Shown: positions 53,451-63,925 of the stretch, in pieces
Layout of the letters: the number at the start of each line of letters is the position of its first letter
Numbering within the stretch: the stretch's first letter is position 1
Origin: Nitrospira sp. CG24A
GTDB taxonomy: Bacteria > Nitrospirota > Nitrospiria > Nitrospirales > Nitrospiraceae
Length of the DNA: 64,000 nucleotides
Reading direction: 5' to 3'
NCBI GenBank assembly: GCA_002869925.2
Contig: NEWT02000019.1
Coordinates: 33,462 to 97,461, forward strand
Translations under genes and position numbers: made by a program
Notes under the pieces: generated by a model
What the model saw: only the letters and a program-made list of their open reading frames with translations
What the model was told of the DNA's origin: nothing
The model's database searches: none

Positions 53451-56045
53451 ATGCCTGATCTTCCCAAAGCGACATATCGATTCTTTTCCTGGTTCCGACA
53501 GGGCCTGCTCGCCGACTTGTCGAATCGTGGAGGTGCACCTTCCACGAACGCCGGACGCCTCGTGTACCCAATACGTTTACGTGTGAACGATGGCCAGCCG
53601 GTCGATGTCGACGTGCAGCTCTATGGCCCTGGCGACGTGACCGGTATCGATGTTCGAGAAGTCATTCGGGTCGAGCCCACTCGTCTCATGACCGATTTTG
53701 AGCCGAACTATTTCTCTTCCATCGAATTTGATCGTCCCGATTTCCCCTGGCTCTTCACTCCCGCGAACGCGGATAGCAAGAGACAGCTCCGTCCTTGGAT
53801 CTGCTTGATAGTCGTCAAAAAGGACGGAACGACGCTCACAACGGACGCCCGCAGGCCACTGCCCGTACTCGAATGCTCACGAGCGGAGTTGCCCAATCTC
53901 GACGAATCGTGGGCTTGGGCCCACGCGCAGATCGTCTCAAGCGACCAAGCTCCTCCTGATCCATCACCGCATCCCGCCTTAAAGCAGATTTTAACGCAAC
54001 ACCCGGAGCGAACGCTTTCACGGCTCTTGAGTCCACGCCGTCTCGATCCCAACCAGGCGTATTATGCCTGCCTGGTGCCGACCTTTGAAGTCGGCCTGAA
54101 AACCGGCCTTGGCGAATCCGTGATGGCAGCAGAGGAACAGGCCATGAAGCCGGCCTGGTCTGTGAGCTCAGGTACAGGTACCGCCACCTCCATCAAGCTG
54201 CCGGTGTATTTCCATTGGGAATTCCGGACAGGCCTGGAAGGCGACTTCGAATCGCTCGCCCGGCGAATCGAGGCCAAACCACTTCCGAAGACTCTCGGAT
54301 TGCGTCCAGTAGATATCAGCGCGCCGGGGTGGGGAATGCCTTCCAAACCGCCTGGGACTGCGGGGGCCATCCTCGATCTCGAAGGGGCGCTTCGGACACC
54401 TGAGACAAGTCCGCGTGACTGGCCGGACCCGGTACGGAATACATTTCAAAATTCTCTTCGTACGATTCTCAATATCCCGGCTTCGCTGAATGCAACGGGT
54501 ATGCCCACTGTGCTGGGCCCCCCCCTCTATGGTCAGTGGTATGCAAAGCAGGAAGCGGTTCCCGCTGCAAACCAACCTCCTCATTGGTTTCGTGAGCTGA
54601 ATGTAGACCCACGGCATCGTGTTGCGGCCGGTCTGGGTACCGTTGTCGTGCAGCAGGATCAAGAACAACTCATGGCATCGGCGTGGGATCAGCTCGAAAA
54701 GCAGAAGCAGGACAATCTGCGGATGAAACGCGCGCAGATGGCTGAAACGGTCGGCGGCTCTCTGCTGAAAAAACATCTTGCGTCGCTCCATCCTGCGCAA
54801 CTGCTCCAGTTCACCGGCCCCTCGCTTGGCGTCCTCAAAGATTTAACCCCGGCGGCCGGTTTACCATCCGATCCTCGACGTCTTGTTGGACATGCCGCGC
54901 TGTCGGGCGCCTTTCGTCGCGTCAATCGGCCTCGCGGGCCGCTGGCCAGACGTCTGGGCAATCAGAATCCCGACCTGCTCAGCCGGCGCGAGGCAGGAAC
55001 GCCTCGCATGTTTGCCGCCTCCATACTGATCGACGCACGTCGGCGCGTTCAGTTGGCCACCGACTGGGCAGGACTGAAAGCAAACATCCTGACGCAACTC
55101 GATCCCAAAGCGACGGTGCTCACTGCCGTGCGTGAGACAGTTCCCTCCGCTGAAAGCATCGACATAACCCGGTTTGCTCCGACGTTTCCCCAGCCGATGT
55201 ATGAGCCGATGCGGGATGCCTTCCCCGATATGCTGTTGCCTGGAATGGACCAGGTTCCCGCCAATAGTATCGCATTGCTCCAGACGAATCCCTTGTTCAT
55301 CGAAGCCTATATGGTCGGTCTCAACCATGAAATGAGCCGCGAACTGCTCTGGAGGGGTTTTCCAACCGATCAGCGCGGTACTTACTTCCGCCAATTTTGG
55401 GATGCCCAGGGCGATCTTATTGAGAGCAGTGAGCAAGAACGCGAGATCCATCGAGACATCACGCCGATTGCGATGTGGACTAACGAGAGCCATCTTGGCA
55501 GTCATGGGGCACAAGGATCGACCGAGGGCCAGCTGGTCTTATTGATCCGCGGAGATTTGCTCCGTCGCTATCCCCGATCAATGGTCTACGCCGTTGAGGG
55601 TATCTGGTCGATCGACGGCACACGCCGCGAATTGGGCGCCAATGAGCTGTATCCCATGTTTCGCGCGACGCAGGCACCGGATATCACCATGCTCGGCTTT
55701 GCCTTGACCAAATCCATCGTGCGTGGAGCGGACACGAAAGCCAATAACGGACACCCCGGCTGGTTTTTCGTGCTTCAAGAACAACCGACGGAACCCCGAT
55801 TCGGCCTGGATAAAGCAGGGACCTTTGGAGGCGTGCCGGACCATTGGTCGGATCTCACGTGGGGTCACTTAGCCACAAGTGAGGATGGACTCAAGCAACT
55901 CGTGTATGTGCCCATCGATGGGCTTCTGAAAAATGTCGTGCGGGACAACATCCCTTGGGGCAAGAACTCGGCGCAGATGGCAACCATCACGCGGCAGCCG
56001 CCCTTCCGTGTGGCCATTCACGCGAGGACGTGGTTGCGAACGTAA
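53451..56045 (+). CDS. Large hypothetical protein of the cluster
   Basis: 864 residues, not recognised. No signal peptide, membrane span or nucleotide-binding motif visible. The opening ATYRFFSWFRQGLLADLSNR is distinctive. The N-terminal 250 residues look beta-rich (YPIRLRVNDGQPVDVDVQLY). A central helical region contains ASAWDQLEKQKQDNLRMKRA. The end is again mixed (EGQLVLLIRGDLLRRYPRSM). AGGAAGG lies upstream of the ATG. Position 20 bp after the DUF6603-like gene implies co-transcription. Confidence 0.7.
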   Translation: MPDLPKATYRFFSWFRQGLLADLSNRGGAPSTNAGRLVYPIRLRVNDGQPVDVDVQLYGPGDVTGIDVREVIRVEPTRLMTDFEPNYFSSIEFDRPDFPWLFTPANADSKRQLRPWICLIVVKKDGTTLTTDARRPLPVLECSRAELPNLDESWAWAHAQIVSSDQAPPDPSPHPALKQILTQHPERTLSRLLSPRRLDPNQAYYACLVPTFEVGLKTGLGESVMAAEEQAMKPAWSVSSGTGTATSIKLPVYFHWEFRTGLEGDFESLARRIEAKPLPKTLGLRPVDISAPGWGMPSKPPGTAGAILDLEGALRTPETSPRDWPDPVRNTFQNSLRTILNIPASLNATGMPTVLGPPLYGQWYAKQEAVPAANQPPHWFRELNVDPRHRVAAGLGTVVVQQDQEQLMASAWDQLEKQKQDNLRMKRAQMAETVGGSLLKKHLASLHPAQLLQFTGPSLGVLKDLTPAAGLPSDPRRLVGHAALSGAFRRVNRPRGPLARRLGNQNPDLLSRREAGTPRMFAASILIDARRRVQLATDWAGLKANILTQLDPKATVLTAVRETVPSAESIDITRFAPTFPQPMYEPMRDAFPDMLLPGMDQVPANSIALLQTNPLFIEAYMVGLNHEMSRELLWRGFPTDQRGTYFRQFWDAQGDLIESSEQEREIHRDITPIAMWTNESHLGSHGAQGSTEGQLVLLIRGDLLRRYPRSMVYAVEGIWSIDGTRRELGANELYPMFRATQAPDITMLGFALTKSIVRGADTKANNGHPGWFFVLQEQPTEPRFGLDKAGTFGGVPDHWSDLTWGHLATSEDGLKQLVYVPIDGLLKNVVRDNIPWGKNSAQMATITRQPPFRVAIHARTWLRT

Positions 56046-56068
56046 CGCTGCACAGGAGAGAACACACC

Positions 56069-56878
56069 ATGCCCTACTTGGAACAGGAACGAGCCCGACT
56101 CCAGGCGGAGTTACAAGCTGCAGCCGCAGAACAGTCCGCTCTGACCACACAGCTGAGCGCTCAACAGCAAGCGGTGACGGTTGCACAGACACAAGTCAGT
56201 GCGGCACAAACCCAACTAGCACAGCAGCAAGCGGCAGTTCCTCCGCTGCAGGCGTCGGCGAACGCTGCTGACAGCCGAGTGGCTGATTTGGATCAGGAAA
56301 TTCTCGATGCCTCTGAACCTGAGCCAGGTATCCCACCAGGGGAGTGGAGACGACGTCTTGCCGCCCTCAAGCGACAAAGAGATCAGGCTCGAGCCGATGC
56401 GGCAGCTGCCCACGCCAGGCTAAGCGCTGGCCAGGCCGCTGTTGCTCAGGCACAAGCAGCGGTGCAGGCTGCCGAGCGAAGGGTGAGCGAGGCGAAGGCA
56501 ACGGTCGCCGGTACACAGACGGCGATCGCAGGCGTACAGGCACGTCAGCAAGCGATACAACAGCAGATCGACGGCATCGCCAAGGTGACTACAGAGATCG
56601 ACCGAGATCCGATCACCCGTCCAACGGTTGAACAGTTAGCGGCCGAACTCTCAGCGCGCGTCTTCGAATTGGAGGATGCGCATATTCAGGCACGTCTCGA
56701 ACAGGAAGACGCCGAGGAACATTTGAGAAACCTCATCATCCGGCGTAATGACCTCACACAACGTACTGCCGACGTGACGGTGAAGCTTTCTGATGCGAAG
56801 GCGAGGCTCGCGACGGTTCAGCAGCAATTCGACGTAGCCGACGCGAAGCTCACCGCCGAGCTTGAAGCGGGGCAATGA
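56069..56878 (+). CDS. Long coiled-coil protein of the cluster
   Basis: 269 residues, almost entirely coiled coil and very rich in Ala/Gln (QERARLQAELQAAAAEQSAL, ARQQAIQQQIDGIAKVTTEI). A break with Pro/Gly (ASEPEPGIPPGEWRR) at about 82-95 could make it a hairpin of two helices. No signal peptide. CAGGAGAG precedes ATG 56069. It lies 13 bp before the 1763-residue gene, whose own N-terminus is similar coiled coil, so the two may assemble together. Confidence 0.75.
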   Translation: MPYLEQERARLQAELQAAAAEQSALTTQLSAQQQAVTVAQTQVSAAQTQLAQQQAAVPPLQASANAADSRVADLDQEILDASEPEPGIPPGEWRRRLAALKRQRDQARADAAAAHARLSAGQAAVAQAQAAVQAAERRVSEAKATVAGTQTAIAGVQARQQAIQQQIDGIAKVTTEIDRDPITRPTVEQLAAELSARVFELEDAHIQARLEQEDAEEHLRNLIIRRNDLTQRTADVTVKLSDAKARLATVQQQFDVADAKLTAELEAGQ

Positions 56879-56891
56879 AAGGAACGGTTTC

Positions 56892-59800
56892 ATGAGACCG
56901 ATCGGTGGGGAAATCCCGAATGGGGTTGATATTGTTGCCTGGAGATCTCAAATTCGGCAACATCGACTGGCGCGAGACCGTGCATTTATTCGTGTCCAAG
57001 TGGCACAGCGACTTGTTGACACACTCACGAGAGATCTGGGCCAACTGCAGACCGAAATCACTCAGGTGCAACAACAGATCCCCCTGGCGCAGCAAGCGGT
57101 GGAGCGTGCAAAAAATGAAGTCGCAGCCCGTTTACACAGACTTACTGAATACCGAACTGCTCAGGATGCCGCGACTGCACGACTGCTAGGAACGGATACG
57201 TTGAGTGGGAGAGTCGCGACCTCACATCCGCTGTTGTTGCTTCCCGTCCGTCTCGAAACGAGATTTATGGCGAAAACTGGAGGAACCGGCACAGAACTCC
57301 TGGTCCGTGTCTACCCTGATGATATTCACGTCGATACCCATGAGCCTGAGCTGACGATCGATGAAGAGCAATGGGGGCGGGAGTACTGGAAGCGGATCAC
57401 GACCATTCCTCAGGGCCAAGATGCAGAGGAGGTCAAGGGGCAGGCCTGGCGGCAGCTCGCGGATCGCTTCGGCTCCCCGCGTGCGGCCTGGATTGCCAAG
57501 TCGTTAGACCCTGCTCAAGCAAGGCCTCCCGGACGGAGAACGAGCACATGGAGCCGCGCGCCGCATACACGAGTCCTTCCAGACCGGTGGGTGGTGCTCG
57601 CGTATCGAGATGAACGATCCGTGCTCTCAACCTGGGGTCGTCCGATTTTCGATCAGTTGGCAGTGGGTCCGTCGCCTCAGGAGACTGGTCCGCTCCCGGG
57701 TGAGGGTCAACTGCCGATCGATGAGGGCATGCGATGGATGGTCGATTTTGCAACGGCTGAATCGGTTGGAATGGGGATTCGAATATTCCTCACTGAGGAA
57801 CAGGCCAACGCTGGTTTTGAGCGAGTGGTCGTGTTGGGCATCAAGGCTTCGCTCGACGCTGCCGGAACTGTTGCACGGCTAACCGAACTGTTCGATGCGC
57901 ACCACTACACGGGAGGCCTGGCATTCATCGGGCAGAACACGCCGACGAACAATTCCGCCGGGAGCTCATCAGGGTTCAGTTCGGGCCGAGATACTGAGAT
58001 CACGTTGGCCGTTGAACGAGGAGGTGTGTTGGCTCAAGCCGGCTCCGACGGACAGCTCACGGCCCAAGTCCTGGGATTAACGCCCGCTGTCTTTGCACAT
58101 GTTCGCGGAGCAGATGGTACGGAGCAGCGGCACGCTGAGGCCATCAATGCAGCACTCGTGTCTGCCTGCGATAGCGCCCTGCTGCGGCAGTTGTCTGCGT
58201 CAGCCAGTGCAGAATTGCTCCGCGAGCACTTTGTGAACTATGTGCGGGCACGCGGCCCCTTCCCTGCCTTGCGGGTCGACACACAACCTTACGGCATCTT
58301 GCCTGTCGCCGCATTTGACCGTTGGACATCGAATTCAACTGCCGCCGCTGAACCGGCGCTGGCAAGTTGGTGGCGCGCGCAGCGGCAGGCACGACGCCGG
58401 CTTATCCCCCGCGCGCTCAGCACGTTGACGGAAGACAATCCAGTTGCGATATTGGCTCAAGAGGCCACTTCGGCTGGGTATCTCAAGCGAGAATTCTCGG
58501 ATGCGATCCGGACTCTACCAGTTCCCATTCCTCTCATCACCACGTTCCTTCGAGATCTGCTGCTGAAGCAGGCCCTGACTGTTCAGCCTGATCCTACGCT
58601 GAATTTTCTGTTGGCCTTGCCGGATGCCATCAGACAGGCATTGCTTGCCGAAGTGATCGACCTCACGACCTTTCGTCTCGATGCTTGGGGCACCTCTTTA
58701 GCGACCAAACGTCTGGCTGCCCTTCGAAAATCACAGCCGACAGGAATTCGTATCGGTGCGTATGGGTGGGTGGAGGACGTGCGACCAGCGGCGCCGATGC
58801 AGGCAGTTGCAGCGGTGCCGGCGGGAGTGGAGGGACCTCTGTTTCAGGCGAAGGGGAACCAAGGGTATGTCCATACGCCGTCCCTTGCGCATGCGGCCAC
58901 GGCCGCTGTCTTACGAAGCGGCTATCTGTCTCACAAGCAGATGGGCGCCGGCGAAGGCAGCCCTTTCGCCGTCAATCTCTCCTCCGATCGCGTGCATCGC
59001 GCCAAATGGATGCTGGACGGGGTCCGTCAAGGCCAGTCGTTGAGCACCTTGCTTGGATATCGGTTTGAGCGAGGACTTCACGAAAAGCAGCTCGATCGGT
59101 TCATCCACCGATTCCGCGCCTTGGCGAGCCTTAAGGATGATGATCGGTTGGTTGATGCACGCCGAAAGGTGGCTCAGGCCGAGAAGCTCGCTCGGGAAGT
59201 GGCGGTCTTGCGGATGAAGCGGGATCAAGCCGCCCAGGATGTGAAGGATGTGAAAGCCCTCAAGGCTGAGCGGCTGACCCTGCAGCAGAGCTATCGTATC
59301 GAGATCGAGACCATCGGTGCGATGACACAGCAGGCCCAGGCGGCCGAAGCAGCCCTCACGCAGGCTAGTCAGGCACTGACCCAGCATGAGACTGCGAAAC
59401 CTGAAGGGCGCGAGACGTTTGTGAACCGTCGGCTGACCATCGACTTGCTGGAACCATCCGACGTAGAACCGTGGAACACTCGACTCGAAGAGCTCAGTCA
59501 GAAGCAATCGGCTGCCGTGAGTCAGGCCAATGCGGCGCGTGAAGCGCTGAATGCTCGTGGCACGGCACAGACATTCGCACAAGCGGCTATCCAAAGACTG
59601 GATCAGGTTGAGTTTCCCGCCGCTGAACAGGCGATTGCGGACCACAATGGACTGGTCGCACAGTTCGAACGGCAGGCGCTCGATAAGGAAGGGGGGCGAC
59701 CTGGACAGGCCGAAGCCGTCCTTGCGGCGGCGCGAAATGAGTTGGCAGCACAACTGGCCAGACAATGGAGCCAAGCCCTCGAGTCCTTGCCGGCCAACAA

Positions 59801-62183
59801 TGTCGTGGATGGTCTGGATCTGCACCGTCGTTGGAAAAGCAGTCAGTCAGGTCTCTCGGGCCAGTCAAGATGGGATGTCACTACCATCCCCTTCGGCAAT
59901 ACGTTGCTCGGCTTCCCGAATCCAGGCACCGGTGATTTCAACGCCTTGGTCGAACAGCTGAAAAGCCTAGACGACCTCGTCGATGCTGTGGGCGACACGG
60001 TGGTGGCGGAAAGTGTGTACCAGCTCGTCCAAGGGAATCCGCTTCGCTCCGGAGCTACGTTAGACGCCGTCGCAACGGGCGAGTTGCCGCCTCCCGAATT
60101 AGACGTCATCCACACGCCACGGAGTGGCATCGGTCTGACGCATCGCCTCTGCGTGCTGTTTCCCGCGACGCCGGGTACGGCAGTCTCGACGTGGCCGACC
60201 GGCCCTGAGCAGGTTCGCGCCACTGTCGAACCGACACTCAACGCCTGGGCCGCCACACTGTTGCCGAATCCCGCCAGGGTCCGCTGTCGAGCCGACTACG
60301 TAGACCCCGCGAACGGTACGGTGGTTCACACGATTGAAACACCGCTCACGGCTCTGCAACTTTCTCCGCTCGACGCGGTTTTCATGGCAGAGGGACAGGC
60401 ACACGCGCAGCGTGCAGAACTGGAACAACGCTGGTTGAATCACCTGCTCCGAACCAGACCGGCCACCGTTCCCGTCCAAGCGCAGGTTCGGCTGCACTTC
60501 GAGCGTGACCCCGGTTGGTCGAACGATCTCGTCAGCGTCGGGGAATTTCTCGAAGTGAACCGTACGGTACGCCGATTGTTTGCCAATGTTCGGTCGCTCG
60601 ATGGCCGGGATCTCTCTCTTCCAGAGTCGCCGGCGGCTTCAGGAGTGCAGAACGCCGAGCTGACCCGCCGTGTGGATCAGGCCGTGCAATCGTTCACACA
60701 GGCGAGCCAAACCATTCGGCAGATGCTTCCGCCGGACGCCGATGAGGACACCGGCGCCGCCGTCAATCTTGACACGCTCCGTACGGCGTTGATGCGAGGG
60801 ACGGCCTTCGGCATCCCGGGCGCAGTTCCCTTGGATGCGGTTGGGACAGGTTCGGATGTGCAATCGCTTCTGCTCACGCAGGCGCGCTCCGTGGCCACTG
60901 ACATGCAACGCCGTCTCGTTCGTATTGCCGATTCCGATCGTGTGTTCGATCGCGCGCGCGCGCTGCCTGAAGCGCAGCGGGATCATGATCTCGCCCGGTT
61001 GAAGATTCTGTTCGGGGCAGACTTTCTCGCGCTCTCCCCCATCATACCGGCCAATGCTGCGCAATTGGCCGAAGCGTTTGGCGCGAGTCTGTCCTTGCAA
61101 GGCAACGATCCACTGGCGGCAGCCACATGGTTTCAACGCGTGGCCTATGTTCGCCAGGGCGCCACGCGGCTCGAAGCGGCCATGCTCTATGCCGAGACAC
61201 TGGGGAACGGAGGCCACCTGCATCTCCAGGTCGGGCAACTCCCCTTTGCACAGCAGGATCGATGGGTTGCGTTGCCGAGCGGGCCCAATCAATCGATTCC
61301 CCGCGGGCGCCTGTCGCTCGTCGCACAGGTTCCAGCAGATCAACCGATTCGCTTCGATCAGCCGCTTACGGGATTGCTCATCGATGAATGGGTGGAGACC
61401 GTTCCAAGCCCTCAGGAAACCACAGGGGTCACGTTTCACTACGACGGCCCGAACAGCGCCCCGCCGCAGGCCCTGCTCCTGGCCGTCTCCGCCGATCAAC
61501 GAGAGGTGTGGGATTTGAATAGCCTTGAGGCCATCGTGCAGGAGACGACCGACCTCATGCGTCTGCGAGCCATCGTACCAGAAAGTCGCGCCGAGACAAT
61601 TTGGGTGGACGACGAACTGCCGGCAGGCGCCAGTCCATCCGGACAAGGGGAAGGCTGGACATGGATTCGTACCCAGCCAGAACCCCTCTCAGGGAGGAAA
61701 GCCCATCGATCGGATCTCGTGGCAGGCCTTCACCAACATTTCTTTCAAGGCGCGAAATCTCCGTTGTTCGTGAGCGTGGGAGACCGATTGTTCGCGCATG
61801 TGTACCTGGACCCGCGGCACGTACCCCGCCAGATCATGCTCCAGTGGCACGACGGCACGTGGGAACACCGCGCCTATTGGGGCGAGAATTTGATTCCGTT
61901 TGGAAACGACGGCACGGTGAGCCGTCAATTCATCGGGCTCCTTCCGTCGGCGGGACGATGGGTCCGTCTGGAAATCCCGGCCGCACTGGTGGGATTGGAA
62001 GGACGTCCGGTGAATGGCATGGCGTTCACCCTTTGGGACGGAACAGCAACGTGGGACTGTGCGGGCAAACGGTCGTCAGATCCAGGCGGACCGGCGGCTA
62101 CCGATCTGTCGATGCCGGCCCTGCTCTTCGATGGGACGACCATCGATCTTTCCAGTGTCATTGACCCTTCGACGGGAGAATAG
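56892..62183 (+). CDS. Giant hypothetical protein with CBM-like C-terminus
   Basis: 1763 residues, not recognised as a whole. Residues about 10-85 are coiled coil. A conserved-looking block follows (LLLLPVRLETRFMAKTGGTG, VRVYPDDIHVDTHEPEL). Residues about 755-950 hold a second long coiled coil (ARRKVAQAEKLAREVAVLRM on). The last 110 residues (HVPRQIMLQWHDGTWEHRAY, GRWVRLEIPAALVGLEGRPV, GMAFTLWDGTATWD) resemble a jelly-roll carbohydrate-binding type module. No signal peptide or membrane span. ATG 56892 follows AAGGA. It must be a major structural element of the cluster. Confidence 0.7.
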   Translation: MRPIGGEIPNGVDIVAWRSQIRQHRLARDRAFIRVQVAQRLVDTLTRDLGQLQTEITQVQQQIPLAQQAVERAKNEVAARLHRLTEYRTAQDAATARLLGTDTLSGRVATSHPLLLLPVRLETRFMAKTGGTGTELLVRVYPDDIHVDTHEPELTIDEEQWGREYWKRITTIPQGQDAEEVKGQAWRQLADRFGSPRAAWIAKSLDPAQARPPGRRTSTWSRAPHTRVLPDRWVVLAYRDERSVLSTWGRPIFDQLAVGPSPQETGPLPGEGQLPIDEGMRWMVDFATAESVGMGIRIFLTEEQANAGFERVVVLGIKASLDAAGTVARLTELFDAHHYTGGLAFIGQNTPTNNSAGSSSGFSSGRDTEITLAVERGGVLAQAGSDGQLTAQVLGLTPAVFAHVRGADGTEQRHAEAINAALVSACDSALLRQLSASASAELLREHFVNYVRARGPFPALRVDTQPYGILPVAAFDRWTSNSTAAAEPALASWWRAQRQARRRLIPRALSTLTEDNPVAILAQEATSAGYLKREFSDAIRTLPVPIPLITTFLRDLLLKQALTVQPDPTLNFLLALPDAIRQALLAEVIDLTTFRLDAWGTSLATKRLAALRKSQPTGIRIGAYGWVEDVRPAAPMQAVAAVPAGVEGPLFQAKGNQGYVHTPSLAHAATAAVLRSGYLSHKQMGAGEGSPFAVNLSSDRVHRAKWMLDGVRQGQSLSTLLGYRFERGLHEKQLDRFIHRFRALASLKDDDRLVDARRKVAQAEKLAREVAVLRMKRDQAAQDVKDVKALKAERLTLQQSYRIEIETIGAMTQQAQAAEAALTQASQALTQHETAKPEGRETFVNRRLTIDLLEPSDVEPWNTRLEELSQKQSAAVSQANAAREALNARGTAQTFAQAAIQRLDQVEFPAAEQAIADHNGLVAQFERQALDKEGGRPGQAEAVLAAARNELAAQLARQWSQALESLPANNVVDGLDLHRRWKSSQSGLSGQSRWDVTTIPFGNTLLGFPNPGTGDFNALVEQLKSLDDLVDAVGDTVVAESVYQLVQGNPLRSGATLDAVATGELPPPELDVIHTPRSGIGLTHRLCVLFPATPGTAVSTWPTGPEQVRATVEPTLNAWAATLLPNPARVRCRADYVDPANGTVVHTIETPLTALQLSPLDAVFMAEGQAHAQRAELEQRWLNHLLRTRPATVPVQAQVRLHFERDPGWSNDLVSVGEFLEVNRTVRRLFANVRSLDGRDLSLPESPAASGVQNAELTRRVDQAVQSFTQASQTIRQMLPPDADEDTGAAVNLDTLRTALMRGTAFGIPGAVPLDAVGTGSDVQSLLLTQARSVATDMQRRLVRIADSDRVFDRARALPEAQRDHDLARLKILFGADFLALSPIIPANAAQLAEAFGASLSLQGNDPLAAATWFQRVAYVRQGATRLEAAMLYAETLGNGGHLHLQVGQLPFAQQDRWVALPSGPNQSIPRGRLSLVAQVPADQPIRFDQPLTGLLIDEWVETVPSPQETTGVTFHYDGPNSAPPQALLLAVSADQREVWDLNSLEAIVQETTDLMRLRAIVPESRAETIWVDDELPAGASPSGQGEGWTWIRTQPEPLSGRKAHRSDLVAGLHQHFFQGAKSPLFVSVGDRLFAHVYLDPRHVPRQIMLQWHDGTWEHRAYWGENLIPFGNDGTVSRQFIGLLPSAGRWVRLEIPAALVGLEGRPVNGMAFTLWDGTATWDCAGKRSSDPGGPAATDLSMPALLFDGTTIDLSSVIDPSTGE

Positions 62184-62185
62184 CC

Positions 62186-63925
62186 ATGGCTTCACAGATC
62201 CGCATTGAACTGAGTACGACACATTCCGATTTGCAGGACGGTCTGCAAGCACGCATCCACGATCCACTCTGGATGCTGGCTCGTCAGTGGCAGTTCGGTG
62301 AGTTCAAAGGCGAAGATGCCGGTTCGACGGCATCCGCGCAGATCATGGCGGATACAACCTTGCTGACTCGTTATCGTCCCGGTGCTCCGTCAGGAACTCA
62401 GCCGGCGCGGCCCTATGCGGCCCCCGTGCTGCCGCTCGAGACTGTGGTGGAAGGTGAATCGGTCGTGGCGGAGGGAACACCCAACTGGAGACGATCTGTC
62501 GAGATGGGGCAGCACTTGCTTCGACTGCTTCATACCAGCGGCGCAGGCCAGTTGCGTTCCGTCTTGTTGAGCAGCAGGTATCTTCTCGCTCAACCATCCG
62601 CTGAGGACCACCGGCGCCTCGATAGTGAGAGCCTTCAGTTTCTCCAAGTCGTGGGAGGTCGGGCGCTTGACGGAGTCCGACTTCGCACGCGGCTCGCCGA
62701 ACTGCACTCACGTAACGCTCTGGGAGAGTTCTTTCAGGAGCCCCCGTTTAACCAAATCACCGGCAACGATCAGCAGAAAGTCATCCAAGCCATCACCGCA
62801 TGGCTCACCTGGTGCGACACCTTTTTTCACCACACTGCGGCGCCCGCATCCTGGATTCCTGAACGGATGGAATATGAGTTTGCTGTCTCCGGCAAAACTG
62901 CGGAGGGGGAGGCCGTACTTGCTGCGCCGGAATACTTCGAAGGCACGCTCGACTGGTTTTCGTTTGTGGTGCGTCCAGGCCAAACGTTGGGGGCCAGTGA
63001 GGCACGGGCTCCCCTATCCCGCACGTTTCTTCCCGCTCCAGTGACGTTTCGTGGCATGCCGTCCTCCCGGTTCTGGGAATTCGAAGACGGCGCCGTCAAT
63101 CTGGCGCAGATCGACGCGGCCCCTCATGACCTGGCGAGACTGCTCTTGGTGAAGTTCGCGCTCGAATACAGCAATGACTGGTTTGCGGTCCCGATCGAAT
63201 TGCCCGTCGGATCTCTCTGTCAGATCCAAGCCCTTGTGGTGACAAATACGTTCGGCGAACGCATCCTCATCCCGCATACAACCCAGGTGGATGGATCCTC
63301 ATCGCCATGGCAGATGTTTATGCTTGCTCAGGATTCTCAACGGCTCTTCTTCCTGCCACCGGTTTTGGGCCCCAGTTTGCACAGTGCGCCCTGTGAGGAA
63401 GTGCTGTTTCTACGAGACGAAATGGCCAATGTTGCGTGGGGTGTCGAGCGGATTGTCGAAAGCGCAGCGGGTCGGCCCCTCGACCGGTATGAAGCGTACC
63501 AAGAAGCTCAGCAGAAGAAAGAACAGGAGGGCGCAGCGCCTGCCGCTGGAGGGACGGATGGCGAGACGCTGACCTATCGATTGGGCACGACGGTGCCTGA
63601 ATATTGGATTCCGCTGCTCCCCGTGCAGGACGGCGCGTCTATTCGACTCAAACGCGGCGTCATCCCGGAGATTGAAGCCGGAGAAGTCGGTCGGCTGCTT
63701 GAGCCGCTTGGGCGTATCCTCGAACCAGGACGCGAACTCTTGCTGCAGGATGAGGAAGTTCCCCGCGAAGGGGTACGGGTGACGCGTGCCTACCAATATG
63801 CACGGTGGATCGACGGATCGACCTATCTGTGGATCGGACGGCGCAAGCAGCCAGGGCGTGGAGAAGGGTCGAGTGGTTTGAGATTTGATGCGGCCCAATC
63901 ACCGAACAGTTCCACAGGGTCCTAA
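62186..63925 (+). CDS. Hypothetical protein ending the cluster
   Basis: 579 residues. The opening IRIELSTTHSDLQDGLQARI then DPLWMLARQWQFGEFKGEDA is a strongly patterned motif I recall from uncharacterised proteins of other phyla, but without a function. The C-terminus has VTRAYQYARWIDGSTYLWIG then RRKQPGRGEGSSGLRFD, again motif-like. A charged segment (YQEAQQKKEQEGAAPAAGGT) splits the two. No signal peptide. The start is 2 bp after the giant gene's stop with GGGAG upstream, so translation is probably coupled. Confidence 0.7.
   Translation: MASQIRIELSTTHSDLQDGLQARIHDPLWMLARQWQFGEFKGEDAGSTASAQIMADTTLLTRYRPGAPSGTQPARPYAAPVLPLETVVEGESVVAEGTPNWRRSVEMGQHLLRLLHTSGAGQLRSVLLSSRYLLAQPSAEDHRRLDSESLQFLQVVGGRALDGVRLRTRLAELHSRNALGEFFQEPPFNQITGNDQQKVIQAITAWLTWCDTFFHHTAAPASWIPERMEYEFAVSGKTAEGEAVLAAPEYFEGTLDWFSFVVRPGQTLGASEARAPLSRTFLPAPVTFRGMPSSRFWEFEDGAVNLAQIDAAPHDLARLLLVKFALEYSNDWFAVPIELPVGSLCQIQALVVTNTFGERILIPHTTQVDGSSSPWQMFMLAQDSQRLFFLPPVLGPSLHSAPCEEVLFLRDEMANVAWGVERIVESAAGRPLDRYEAYQEAQQKKEQEGAAPAAGGTDGETLTYRLGTTVPEYWIPLLPVQDGASIRLKRGVIPEIEAGEVGRLLEPLGRILEPGRELLLQDEEVPREGVRVTRAYQYARWIDGSTYLWIGRRKQPGRGEGSSGLRFDAAQSPNSSTGS

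Noticed and set aside
47768..63925. Contractile injection or type VI secretion cluster
   Set aside because: No sheath, tube, baseplate, ClpV/AAA+ ATPase or VgrG-like sequence is recognisable among the six genes.
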